Positions 7,732 to 16,745 of a stretch of DNA of 64,000 nucleotides are shown here, piece by piece. Where the stretch lies: NCBI GenBank assembly GCA_002840125.1, contig PGZF01000004.1:186001-250000 (forward strand), written 5' to 3'. Position 1 is the stretch's first letter, and each line of letters begins with the position of its first letter. The stretch is from Gammaproteobacteria bacterium HGW-Gammaproteobacteria-15. GTDB lineage: Bacteria > Pseudomonadota > Gammaproteobacteria > Enterobacterales > Alteromonadaceae. The position numbers and the translations under genes are program-made. The notes under the pieces were generated by a model. That model worked only from the letters and a program-made list of their open reading frames with translations. It searched no databases and had not been told where the DNA came from.

Positions 7732-7936
7732 TGGCGAGGTGCTGTTGTCATGTTTTTTGTTAATTTAAATTTATTAAATTGTATTAGCGTTTGCTTTGTG
7801 TAGATTAGCAGCGCTGTGAGCATGTGCAATGAACTACCTGATCAACTGCGCTAAGTTGACTAAAAACCCTGCCTAAACCTATTGCTGGCGCTGATACAAC
7901 CAGCCAGAATAGCGCTACTTTGCTGTTGAGGTGGTT

Positions 7937-8560
7937 ATGGTTAATCTGGCGCTGATGGGGGCTTTTATTCCGACATTTTTATTTGTGTCGGTAACTCCGG
8001 GTATGTGTATGACACTGGCAATGACATTGGGCATGAGCCAGGGCGTACGCCGAACCTTTTGGATGATGTGGGGCGAAATGCTTGGCGTGGGCTTGGTTGC
8101 TGTGTTGGCAGTATGCGGTGTGGCAGCGGTAATGCTGCAATTTCCGGGGTTGTTTCAGGGCTTTAAAATTATTGGTGCTTGCTACCTTGGCTATATTGGC
8201 CTGCAAATGTGGCGGGCTAAAGGCAAGCTGGCTTTGCCTAAACCGGGCGAGTTACCACCACTGATGGCGCGGCGTACCTTATTTAGCCAGGGTTTTATTA
8301 CGGCAGTGTCTAACCCAAAAGGCTGGGCCTTTCATATGGCGTTGTTGCCGCCGTTTATTGATATTAAGTATGCATTTTGGCCGCAGTTGTTAGTGCTGGT
8401 GGCTATTATTGTGTTGCTGGAGTTTTTATCTATGCTGCTGTACGCCAGCGGCGGTAAAGCACTGGCACTGTTTTTTGGCAAAGCAAACCGGGTGCAGTAT
8501 TTAAACCGTATTGGCGCCAGCCTGATGTTTGGCGTGGCGCTTTGGATGTTGCTGGGTTAA
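7937..8560 (+). CDS. LysE/RhtB family exporter
   Basis: 207 residues from ATG 7937 (GAGG five bases upstream; the GTG at 7931 overlaps that site). It shows the LysE family signature: SVTPGMCMTLAMTLGMSQGVRR early in the protein, the hydrophobic helix pattern of six membrane segments, and the loop GFITAVSNPKGWAFHMALLPPF in the middle. Members export amino acids or related metabolites across the inner membrane; substrate cannot be told. It stands alone and converges on the DUF502 gene. Confidence 0.88.
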   Translation: MVNLALMGAFIPTFLFVSVTPGMCMTLAMTLGMSQGVRRTFWMMWGEMLGVGLVAVLAVCGVAAVMLQFPGLFQGFKIIGACYLGYIGLQMWRAKGKLALPKPGELPPLMARRTLFSQGFITAVSNPKGWAFHMALLPPFIDIKYAFWPQLLVLVAIIVLLEFLSMLLYASGGKALALFFGKANRVQYLNRIGASLMFGVALWMLLG

Positions 8561-8564
8561 CTGG

Positions 8565-9176
8565 CTAGCGTTTTAATGAGCCTGGCGCTTTTGCACTGCC
8601 TAAACCGCCACTGAGTACAAGTTGCAACGCTTCGGCGGGTTTCATTTCAATATTCCGCGTGCAGCTGCGGGGGATGATAATGGTATAGCCGCCTACGTTG
8701 TAAGCCATTGGAATAAATACCGCCAGTTGATCTTCCTGCATCAGCGACGACATCCGATCATGTGGCTGGCCGCCGTGCTTGGTAACAATACCAATTAACT
8801 CAATTTCAGACGAAGGCAGCTTAACCATCACCACCGAGCCATCGGTAAAGTTTTTGCCGGCCATTACGTCAATAATATCCTGCAGCATGCCATACACCTG
8901 TTTGGTGCCGGGCAGCTTCATTAAAATTTTGCCGGGCACCTGCCACAGCCAGTTAAAGCTTGGCCAGCGCGAACTGTAGCCAATGGCAGTGCATACCAGT
9001 AAAAACCCCAGTATTGCCATGCCCGGCAGGTACCATTCGCCGGGTAATACTACTTGCAGCACCGGATTTAACACCGTTTCAACCGTTAACAGCAGCCAGC
9101 GCAGCAGCTCGATAGTGATAACCAGTGGCAGAACAATTGCCAGGCCTTTAAATAAACTTTTAACAATGATTTTCAT
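8565..9176 (-). CDS. DUF502 family inner-membrane protein
   Basis: 203 residues from ATG 9176 (MKIIVKSLFKGLAIVLPLVIT). Two membrane helices (about 8-30 and 48-68) precede a soluble C-terminal domain with the family pattern: IPGKILMKLPGTKQVYGMLQDIIDVM, then VVMVKLPSSEIELIGIVTKHG and VFIPMAYNVGGYTIIIPRS. DUF502 proteins are widespread in proteobacteria and have no firmly established function. The gene appears monocistronic; its stop lies 4 bp from that of the LysE gene. Confidence 0.8.
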   Translation of the reverse strand: MKIIVKSLFKGLAIVLPLVITIELLRWLLLTVETVLNPVLQVVLPGEWYLPGMAILGFLLVCTAIGYSSRWPSFNWLWQVPGKILMKLPGTKQVYGMLQDIIDVMAGKNFTDGSVVMVKLPSSEIELIGIVTKHGGQPHDRMSSLMQEDQLAVFIPMAYNVGGYTIIIPRSCTRNIEMKPAEALQLVLSGGLGSAKAPGSLKR

Positions 9177-9261
9177 TAGGTTCTTATCAGGTTTTAGTAG
9201 TGCAGCTAAACAACGTGGCTGCAGCATAACAGTTATGCAAAGCCCTGTGCCAGCGCGGGTG

Positions 9262-9678
9262 TTATCGTGGTGTATAACCCGCGGCCAGTTTATCCAGTGT
9301 TACCTCACCAAAGCGTTGCAGCACCAGCGCCTGCGCTTCCTGTAGTACGTCGTCAATGGCCAGATTTACGGCTTTTTCTATCGGGCAGTTATTGTGCTCG
9401 TCGGTTAAGCCAATGGTAAATAACGAGCTTTCGCTAAGCGAGCGGTGAATATCCAGCAGTGTGATCTGGTGTAGTGGTTTGGCTAATGTCCAGCCACCGC
9501 CATGGCCTTTTACCGCGCTGACATAGCCTTGCTCGCGCAGCAACGACATAGTGCGGCGTACCACCACCGGGTTTGTGTGCAGCATTAGCGCCAGTTGGTC
9601 TGACGTAACGGCTTGTTGCAGCTGATGCAGATGCACCAGCACATGCAGCATGCGCGATAAACGGCTGTCTTTTCTCAT
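9262..9678 (-). CDS. Rrf2 family transcriptional regulator
   Basis: 138 residues. The N-terminal winged helix (RLSRMLHVLVHLHQL, then SDQLALMLHTNPVVVRRTMSLLREQGYVSAVKGHGGGWTLAKP) is a good match to Rrf2 proteins. It has one cysteine near residue 97 (NNCPIEKAV) and lacks the three-Cys cluster of iron-sulfur members such as IscR or NsrR, so it is closer to the YwnA/HypR-like thiol-sensing kind. It is divergent from a flavin oxidoreductase gene, the pattern of HypR with its reductase, so disulfide or aldehyde stress sensing is plausible. Confidence 0.85.
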   Translation of the reverse strand: MRKDSRLSRMLHVLVHLHQLQQAVTSDQLALMLHTNPVVVRRTMSLLREQGYVSAVKGHGGGWTLAKPLHQITLLDIHRSLSESSLFTIGLTDEHNNCPIEKAVNLAIDDVLQEAQALVLQRFGEVTLDKLAAGYTPR

Positions 9679-9733
9679 TAGTTACTCTTTAAGCGCTGTA
9701 GTGGCGGCTATTCTACCGCAGTTTTAAGATACT

Positions 9734-9771
9734 TTTTATGTTACAAGAGTTGTCTTTGTGTTTTATGTAAC
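9734..9771. promoter_or_regulatory. candidate Rrf2 operator region
   Basis: Within the divergent 174-bp region TTTTATGTTAC (9734-9744) and TTTTATGTAAC (9761-9771) repeat 27 bp apart, and GTTAC/GTAAC within them form inverted arms. These are the only obvious repeated words between the regulator and the oxidoreductase. Confidence 0.3.
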
Positions 9772-9852
9772 TTATGATGTTTCGTAAGGCGGCAGCTTAA
9801 TGTATTAGCTGTTTAAACCATCCGCTGTTTAATACAAAAGTGAGGTGCTCAA

Positions 9853-10752
9853 ATGATATGGGATGCAATAGTGATAGGCGGCAGCTTTGCCGGGCTTTCG
9901 GCGGCTATGCAACTGGCGCGCGGCCAACGTCAGGTATTGCTGATTGATGCCGGTGAGCCGCGTAACCGTTTTGCGGCGCAATCACACGGTTTTTTTGCTG
10001 CCGACGGCGCTGAACCCGGTGAGTTACGCGGCCGCGCCTGGCAGCAGCTTATGGCTTACCCAACAGTGCAATTCCGGCAAAGCCGGGTTAGCAGTGCGCA
10101 AAAGCTGGCTGATGGCTATTTTTGTGTCCGCGATGAAACAGAGCAACAATACCAAAGCAAGGTGTTGATCCTGGCCACCGGGCTAACCGACACCTTGCCG
10201 GATATACCGGGTTTGGCGCTGCGCTGGGGTAAGTCGGTTATTCACTGCCCGTACTGCCATGGTTATGAGTTTCGCCAGCAACCTATAGCTGTTATTGCCG
10301 CTGGCGAAGCGTCGATACATCAGGCGGCTATTTTGCCGGACTGGGGCCCGGTAACCTATTTTAGCCAGGGTAAGTTTATACCCGATGCTGAGCAGCTGGC
10401 ATTGCTGAAGCGCCGTGGCGTAACGCTGGAGCACACTGCCGTAACGGCGGTAGCAGGTGAAGGCTTGGATATCAGCCATATGCTGTTGGCAGATGGCCGC
10501 CGTGTGCCGGTAAAAGTGGTGTATGTGGCACCGAAAACGGCCTTTGGCCATATGTTGGCGCAGCAGCTTGGCTGCGAGCTGGAGCAAGGGCCGGCAGGCG
10601 CTTACATTAAAACCGATGCCATGCAGCTAAGTTCAGTAAGCGGTTTGTTTGCCGCCGGTGATATGGCCAGCCCAATGCATAACGGTATGCTGGCCGCCGC
10701 CGCCGGGGTTAAAGCCGGTGCGGCGGCGCATCGTTATCTGATGCTGGGGTAA
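9853..10752 (+). CDS. thioredoxin-reductase-like NAD(P)/FAD oxidoreductase
   Basis: 299 residues; ATG 9853 after GAGG. It has the FAD-binding Rossmann start WDAIVIGGSFAGLSAAMQLARG (2-23), the redox dithiol HCPYCHGYE (CXXC) near residue 133, and the late FAD motif VSGLFAAGDMAS near 260. The layout equals a bacterial thioredoxin reductase except that the NADPH-binding loop VIAAGEASIHQAAIL has lost the usual GGG-S pattern, so the electron donor or acceptor may differ. Divergent from the Rrf2 regulator, which presumably controls it. It converges on cti. Confidence 0.85.
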   Translation: MIWDAIVIGGSFAGLSAAMQLARGQRQVLLIDAGEPRNRFAAQSHGFFAADGAEPGELRGRAWQQLMAYPTVQFRQSRVSSAQKLADGYFCVRDETEQQYQSKVLILATGLTDTLPDIPGLALRWGKSVIHCPYCHGYEFRQQPIAVIAAGEASIHQAAILPDWGPVTYFSQGKFIPDAEQLALLKRRGVTLEHTAVTAVAGEGLDISHMLLADGRRVPVKVVYVAPKTAFGHMLAQQLGCELEQGPAGAYIKTDAMQLSSVSGLFAAGDMASPMHNGMLAAAAGVKAGAAAHRYLMLG

Positions 10753-10777
10753 CTACCTTTTTTATTTGCCCAACCGG

Positions 10778-13159
10778 CTATCTGTTTTCCAGCCGGTTGT
10801 AGTCCAGCCAGCCGCTGTCTACCGGATGTTGGTGCATAAACAGTTGGTTGACCTTATCACTAAAGGCCCAAAAATCGGCTGCGGTGCGCCGTACGCCAAA
10901 GTTATCCAGCAGTTTGGCATAATCCTGCTCGCTGCTTATTTGCTCGGCCTGCGCCACCAGTTTGGCTAAATCGGCTTCTTTAACCCGCCAGAATGCATTG
11001 GGGTAACTGCCCAGCAGGCCGTACACTAAGGTCATATTATCCTGCGCCGGGTTACGGTTGTGTTCTTCAGCAAACAGGCTGTTTACGTTGTAATGCGCGC
11101 TGTTGCGGATCAGGGTAAACAGCTCTGGCGTGGCACCATTTGCCGGTTCGAGCATTATCATGGTTAATTCCGGCAAAATGGCTGCGCCGTGGCCACTGAT
11201 TTTACCCAGTTGTGCCAGCAATGTTTTGCTGTTGGCGGTTAGCTTGCTGTTATGCAGCTGATAACGCTGCGGTTGTACGTCAGCCAGATGCAGCTGCAAT
11301 AACTGATACAGTTCAGCCTTAGGGTTTTCGGTGTTATAGCGGATACCGCTTGGCTGATGAAAGGGGTTGATATCGCCTTCGATAAATTTAGTTAGCTCAG
11401 GGCCTGATTTTTGATACCAGGCGTTAAATTCACGCCGCCGCGTATCCGGCGGCAGCAGGGCAAGAAAGTTTGACTCGCCCTCCATGCGCAAAAAGTCCAT
11501 ATACAGCCGTGTCATTAACTGATGGCCATAATTACCGTATACGTCAAAACCGGCTACCAGCAGGTAGTGAATACGCTCCAGCAGGGCGTAATCTATTACC
11601 CAGGCTGTTTTCGGTGCCTGGCCTTGCAGGCCTTTTACTACGGTAGCGTTATCAAAGTGGCGAAATACTGTCAGGCTGGCATTGTGGTTATTACCGTCGC
11701 CATCCCAGATACCGTCGGTGGTAAGGTGTTGGCCATCTTTTAAAGCCTTGTTCATAAAATCGCTGCGGGCACGTAAATAATTACCCTGGCGCTTGGCAAA
11801 GGCCACCCAGCTCAGCGCCCTCGCAGTGCTTTCTTTTTCCGCCGGCAGCCGCAAATTATCCTGTTGCGACAAATAAAACGCTTCTACTTCAGCCGCGCCT
11901 GCCATCTCTGGCGCAACAAAATACACCCAAAAGTGGTCGTTAATTACATTTAGTGCTACCTGGCCTCGGCACACCGGGCCTTTAATATAACCCATAATGG
12001 TGTTTTCGGCGCGCTCCAGCATAAAGCGGTAGCGCGCATTAACCGGCAGTAGCACAAAGGCGGTAAGCGGGTTGGCGGCTACCTCCGGTTGGTAACCCGG
12101 CAATTTGCTCACCTGATAGTCGGCCTCAACAAACCATTGCTGCCATTTGGCCAGCAAATCAGCGTTAATGTCATAGGGTTGATGGGTTTTATTTACAATG
12201 GTAGCGTGCACCGGTTGCAGCCGGTAATACACCCGCCTTACGCCTGGATCATCAAACGGCCGGCGGCTGGCGATAACCTCAACCGGCTGGCCGGGCGGGG
12301 TTTTTGAACGTACCAGATTATAAAACTGCGGGGTTTGATGTTTTGTATGCAGCGCGCTGAAGTACAGCTGCGAGGTAAATAAATGCTCGTAAATATAGCG
12401 GGCACTGAGTTGCATGTTCAGGTTGTCGGCATTCAGCCATTGCTCCAGTTTGGCTACTTCGGCCAGCTCGTTGGCTGGCAGCGCGCCGGCCTGCGGCATA
12501 GCGGCCCCCTGTTTTAACCACTCAAGCAAGGCATCGTGTTCTGTACTGCTTAACCCCGGCAAACCATAGGGCATACCGGCATAAGGCTGGCTTTGCGCGT
12601 AGTGATCAAATTCTTCAATAGTGGGGCAGCTTTGGTTGCGATCGAGGCTGAAATCAAAAGGTTTAGGCAGAACATCACCCGGTGGCAGTGGATATTGCTG
12701 CTTTAGCAGCAGTGATCGCGCCAGTACCGACGCCTGCGTATTGGCTTGCGGGCTTTGTTGGCGCTCATTTAATACCGGAAAAAAGCCGCGCCCGCGCCAG
12801 GCGTCGCTGCCAAAAGCATCGGTAAATAAGCGGTTGGGGGTGGCGGCCAGCAGCCGCGCGCCGTCATACACTTTTTCTTTGTGCGCGCCGCGCTCTATGC
12901 CATCAGTGGAGGCCATATTCAGCTGGCAGGGCGAATCATAACAGGCGTGGCAGACCACGCAGCGGGCCTCGATAACCGGTTTAATATGCTTGTTGTAATG
13001 ATCGCTCAGCAGATCGTCGCTGGCTGGTGCTGCGCGGTTAGTTACTGCGGCCTTGCCGTATTGTGCATCTAATTGCCGGCTGGCCAGGGCAGCACAGCCA
13101 ACACAAACGAGTACTAAAATAATAATCAGGGTTTTGCGTGGTGTGGCTGTCAAATGCAT
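10778..13159 (-). CDS. cti: fatty acid cis/trans isomerase (c-type haem)
   Basis: 793 residues from ATG 13159, chosen because GGAG stands five bases upstream and the next residues (TLIIILVLVCVGCAALA) form a signal sequence with a possible lipobox. Just after it lies the haem-c motif CVVCH (67-71), then the long domain typical of Cti: NRLFTDAFGSDAWRGRGFFPVL, DGIWDGDGNNHNASLTVFRHFDN, HYLLVAGFDVYGNYGHQ. Cti is a periplasmic cytochrome-type enzyme that turns cis-unsaturated membrane lipid acyl chains to trans without a double-bond shift, a fast answer to solvents, heat or toxic metals in Pseudomonas and Vibrio. Divergent from recC. Confidence 0.9.
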   Translation of the reverse strand: MHLTATPRKTLIIILVLVCVGCAALASRQLDAQYGKAAVTNRAAPASDDLLSDHYNKHIKPVIEARCVVCHACYDSPCQLNMASTDGIERGAHKEKVYDGARLLAATPNRLFTDAFGSDAWRGRGFFPVLNERQQSPQANTQASVLARSLLLKQQYPLPPGDVLPKPFDFSLDRNQSCPTIEEFDHYAQSQPYAGMPYGLPGLSSTEHDALLEWLKQGAAMPQAGALPANELAEVAKLEQWLNADNLNMQLSARYIYEHLFTSQLYFSALHTKHQTPQFYNLVRSKTPPGQPVEVIASRRPFDDPGVRRVYYRLQPVHATIVNKTHQPYDINADLLAKWQQWFVEADYQVSKLPGYQPEVAANPLTAFVLLPVNARYRFMLERAENTIMGYIKGPVCRGQVALNVINDHFWVYFVAPEMAGAAEVEAFYLSQQDNLRLPAEKESTARALSWVAFAKRQGNYLRARSDFMNKALKDGQHLTTDGIWDGDGNNHNASLTVFRHFDNATVVKGLQGQAPKTAWVIDYALLERIHYLLVAGFDVYGNYGHQLMTRLYMDFLRMEGESNFLALLPPDTRRREFNAWYQKSGPELTKFIEGDINPFHQPSGIRYNTENPKAELYQLLQLHLADVQPQRYQLHNSKLTANSKTLLAQLGKISGHGAAILPELTMIMLEPANGATPELFTLIRNSAHYNVNSLFAEEHNRNPAQDNMTLVYGLLGSYPNAFWRVKEADLAKLVAQAEQISSEQDYAKLLDNFGVRRTAADFWAFSDKVNQLFMHQHPVDSGWLDYNRLENR

Positions 13160-13331
13160 GTTTTCTCCGCAGGGCCACGCTGTTTGGCGGGCATAATCGG
13201 CCAATACTAATGCCAGATGCGGGCGGATGCAAAAATTGCAGCTGGTGCGGGTGTTGCCGCGATAACCCCGCATTCTCAAAACCCGGCTGCTGTGCTAACC
13301 TGCCAGCATGTTGTTTTACCAGAGAAAGTGC

Positions 13332-16300
13332 ATGCCAGAGCCCGGTTTTGTTGTGATCCACGCCAATCAGCTGGAAACGCTGCGCGAGTTGCTGGTGCAG
13401 TGGTTAAGCACACACCCGGTGCCGGTGCTGGGCACAGAAGAAATCCTGGTACAAAGTAATGGTATAGCGCAGTGGTTAAAAATGGCGCTGGCCGAAACCG
13501 GCAACGGCCACCCCGGTATTGCAGCCGGTTTGCAGGTTGAACTGCCTAATCAATTTGTCTGGCAGCTGTACCGCGCCGTGCTGGGCGATACTATTCCGAA
13601 AAGCCTGCCCTATGACAAAATTAACTTAAGCTGGCGTTTACTTGGCTTGTTGCCGCAGTTAACGGATGCAGTGTATGCGCCGCTAACACGTTATTTGCAA
13701 GACGACAGTGACGGCCGTAAAAGCTACCAGCTGGCGCTGCGGCTGGCCGATTTATTTGACCAGTATCAGGTATACCGCGCCGACTGGCTGCAAAGCTGGC
13801 GTAGTGGCACTAACCTGTTACCCAACAGCAAAAAACAGCAGGTAGCGCCCGATCAACTGTGGCAACCGGCATTGTGGCGCCTGCTGCAAAGCCAGTTAGC
13901 CACTGTGCTGGGTGACTCTGCTTTTTCCAGCCGCGCCGATGTACACAATATGGCACTGGCGGCGCTGCAACAGGGCCAACTGGCGCGGCCCGATTTACTG
14001 CCCGATCGCATCGTAGTCTTCGGTGTATCGTCACTGCCGCAGCAAACGGTGGAATTATTGGCCGCGCTGGGCGCGCAGCGCCAGGTGCTTCTAACGGTGC
14101 TTAACCCATGCCGGCATTTTTGGGGCGATATTAGCCACGCTAAAGATGAAATGCGTGCCGCGCAAAAACGCCATGGCCGCAAACCCGGCTTACCGCCAGT
14201 GCTGGATACCGACGCCTTATATCTGCATGCGCCGGTGTTGCTGGCTAGCCTGGGTAAACAGGGGCGTGACTATATCAGCCTGCTGGATGCATTTGATCAC
14301 AGCGAGCGGTATCAGCACTGGTTTAACGGCCGGATAGATTTGTTCTCAGAACCGCTCAGCGATATCAGCGCATTACCGGTATTGGCGCAGTTGCAGCAGG
14401 ATATGCTTGAGCTAAACCCCACGCCGCAGCCGCCGCGACAGTTAGCCAAAAGCGACAACAGCATCAGCTTTCATATTGCCCACAGCCGCCAGCGCGAAGT
14501 GGAAATTTTGCAGGACAACCTGATAGCCGCCTTTGCCGCCGACCCAACACTTAAGCCGCGCGATGTGATCATTATGACGCCGGATATCAGCCTGTACCAA
14601 AGCCATGTGCATGCGGTGTTTGGCCGGCTGGCGCGTGACGATATGCGCTTTTTGCCCTATACCCTGGCCGATCAGAGCCTGCGTGGCAGCCAGCCGTTAA
14701 TGCTGGCGCTGGAATACCTGCTGGACTTACCTAACCAGCGTTTTACCCTGACCGAAGTATGCGATTTACTCGACGTACCGGCCATTCAGCGCCGCTTTGG
14801 CATTAACAGCGAAGCGCTGCCGCAACTGCGGCTCTGGCTTAGCGAAGCCGGCGTGCGTTGGGGGCTGGATAGTGCCCAGCGCGCCAGCCTGGATTTAGCC
14901 GCCCCCGGCAACAGTTACAGCTGGATGTTTGCCATAGAGCGTATGCTGCTGGGCTTTGCCATTGGCGATGTGCCTTTGTGGCAAGGCCGCGCACCCTACG
15001 CCGAAGTTGCCGGTTTGGCTGCCGCTGAGCTGGGCCCGCTGCTGCAGTTTATTCAGCAGTTAAAGCGCTGGCACCTGCTGCTTAGCGACACCACCGCGCG
15101 CAACCTGGCAGACTGGCAACAACTGCTGCTAAGTGACAACGGCCTGCTAAACAGCCTGTTCAATTTTACTGAAGAGCAGGATCAGCTTATTTATGCCAGG
15201 CTAACCCAGGGCATAACGCAACTGGTCAGCGCCGCACAAAGCGGTGATTTTAACGGCGAAATTCAACTGGCAGTGCTGCGCGAAGCCTGGCTGGAACAAG
15301 CCGGCAGCAGTGGCTTAAGCCAGCGCTTTTTGGCCGGCAGCCTGACCTTTTCTACCCTGATGCCGATGCGGGCGATCCCCTTTAAACGTATTTACCTGCT
15401 GGGGCTGAATGACGGCGATTACCCGCGCTCGCGCATGCGGGATGATTTTGACTTAATGGCGACAGATTACCGCCCCGGCGATCGCTCGCGCCGTGACGAT
15501 GACCGCTACCTGTTTTTAGAGGCGCTGTTAAGTGCGCGCGACAGCTTATATTTAAGCTGGGTGGGGCGCGATATCCGCAATAACAGCGAGTTGCCGCCCA
15601 GCGTGTTGTTAAGCCAGCTTATGGATCTGCTCGATACCGGCTGGCAGCATCCGTCGGGGCAAAAGGTGTCGCAGGCACTGCTGCATAGTTACCCGCTGCA
15701 ACCCTTTTCGCGGCACTACTTTAACGGCGATTACGCTACTTATGCTTATGAGTGGCAAAGTGCGCATCAGGCGGCACCGGCGGTTATAACCAGCGCCAGC
15801 CACAGCGACGAGCTGCCGCTGTTAAGCCTGCGCCTGCTGGATGACTTTTTAGCTAACCCCTGCCGGCACTATTTGCAGCAGCGCTTTAAAACCCGCTTTT
15901 ACCGCAGCGAACTGGCCAGCGACGATGCTGAACCCTTTGTATTAAATGCACTGGAGTTATATCAGCTAAAACAGCAGTTGCTGCAGCAGCTGCTGGCCGA
16001 GCCGCAGCTGGATGTCGACGCCGCTATTGCCCAACTTGCACATGAGGCTAAGTTGCCGCTGGCGCTGTTTGGCACCCTTAGCGGCGCAGATATCGGCCGC
16101 GAAGCCAAAGTGGTATTTGCCCGCTACCGGGCCGCCGGTATTGACTGGCAGCGCAACAGCACCCCGCTGAAACTGGCGCTTAATTTAAGCAGCGATAGCG
16201 GCAGCATAATGCTAAACGACAGCCTGACCAATCTGTACCAAAGCCCGGCCGGCCAGCAGGCGTTATTATTGCTGCGGCCAACGGCTATCCGCAATAAAGG

Positions 16301-16745
16301 CGAGCTGCGCTGGCATACGCTGCGCAGTGCCTGGCTACAACAACTGGCTGCCAATGCCCAGGGCGAAGCAGTAAGCACCTGGCAGTTCGGCCTGGACGAT
16401 GCCGTACAGCTGTTACCCCATAAGCAGCAACAGGCCACTGCACAGTTAACTGCCCTGGTGCAATACTGGCAGCAAGGCCTTAAGCAACCATTGCCGGTAA
16501 TGCCGAAAACCGCGCTGTGCTTTGTGCAAACCCAGGATGAAGCCAAATGCCGTGAGCTGTTTGAAGGCGGCTATAACTTTGCCGGTGAGCTGGAAACCGC
16601 CCCCGAGCTGCAGCGCTATTACCCCGATTTTGCCAGCTTACTGCAGGCCGGTTTTGCCGACTGGGCGCAAAAGCTGTATGGCCCCTTGCTGCAAACCAAA
16701 GTAGCCGGTGACGACAGTGATCAAAGCCACGGGAGCAACGTATGA
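13332..16745 (+). CDS. recC: RecBCD subunit RecC
   Basis: 1137 residues from ATG 13332 (MPEPGFVVIHANQLETLRELL); an ATG at 13308 has no ribosome site. E. coli RecC is 1122 residues. Early SNGIAQWLKMALAE and the central FSTLMPMRAIPFKRIYLLGLNDGDYPR, MRDDFDLMATDYRPGDRSRRDDDRYLFLEALLSAR blocks are characteristic. RecC is the scaffold that splits the strands and reads Chi; it lacks helicase and nuclease activity. The stop overlaps recB by four bases (ATGA). The order recC-recB-recD has no ptrA between recC and recB, unlike E. coli. Confidence 0.96.
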   Translation: MPEPGFVVIHANQLETLRELLVQWLSTHPVPVLGTEEILVQSNGIAQWLKMALAETGNGHPGIAAGLQVELPNQFVWQLYRAVLGDTIPKSLPYDKINLSWRLLGLLPQLTDAVYAPLTRYLQDDSDGRKSYQLALRLADLFDQYQVYRADWLQSWRSGTNLLPNSKKQQVAPDQLWQPALWRLLQSQLATVLGDSAFSSRADVHNMALAALQQGQLARPDLLPDRIVVFGVSSLPQQTVELLAALGAQRQVLLTVLNPCRHFWGDISHAKDEMRAAQKRHGRKPGLPPVLDTDALYLHAPVLLASLGKQGRDYISLLDAFDHSERYQHWFNGRIDLFSEPLSDISALPVLAQLQQDMLELNPTPQPPRQLAKSDNSISFHIAHSRQREVEILQDNLIAAFAADPTLKPRDVIIMTPDISLYQSHVHAVFGRLARDDMRFLPYTLADQSLRGSQPLMLALEYLLDLPNQRFTLTEVCDLLDVPAIQRRFGINSEALPQLRLWLSEAGVRWGLDSAQRASLDLAAPGNSYSWMFAIERMLLGFAIGDVPLWQGRAPYAEVAGLAAAELGPLLQFIQQLKRWHLLLSDTTARNLADWQQLLLSDNGLLNSLFNFTEEQDQLIYARLTQGITQLVSAAQSGDFNGEIQLAVLREAWLEQAGSSGLSQRFLAGSLTFSTLMPMRAIPFKRIYLLGLNDGDYPRSRMRDDFDLMATDYRPGDRSRRDDDRYLFLEALLSARDSLYLSWVGRDIRNNSELPPSVLLSQLMDLLDTGWQHPSGQKVSQALLHSYPLQPFSRHYFNGDYATYAYEWQSAHQAAPAVITSASHSDELPLLSLRLLDDFLANPCRHYLQQRFKTRFYRSELASDDAEPFVLNALELYQLKQQLLQQLLAEPQLDVDAAIAQLAHEAKLPLALFGTLSGADIGREAKVVFARYRAAGIDWQRNSTPLKLALNLSSDSGSIMLNDSLTNLYQSPAGQQALLLLRPTAIRNKGELRWHTLRSAWLQQLAANAQGEAVSTWQFGLDDAVQLLPHKQQQATAQLTALVQYWQQGLKQPLPVMPKTALCFVQTQDEAKCRELFEGGYNFAGELETAPELQRYYPDFASLLQAGFADWAQKLYGPLLQTKVAGDDSDQSHGSNV

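Noticed and set aside
2830-7750. Integrated plasmid or prophage
   Set aside because: No integrase, relaxase, replication, capsid or tail gene and no terminal direct repeats were seen; only an accessory block can be claimed.
10771-10799. Terminator between the flavin oxidoreductase and cti (CAACCGGC / GCCGGTTG)
   Set aside because: The 13-nt loop, lack of a T run on either side and overlap with the last cti codons make it unconvincing.
13160-16745. ptrA expected next to recC as in E. coli
   Set aside because: recC and recB overlap by four bases and no M16 protease gene is present; many non-enteric genomes lack it here, so the absence is not an anomaly.
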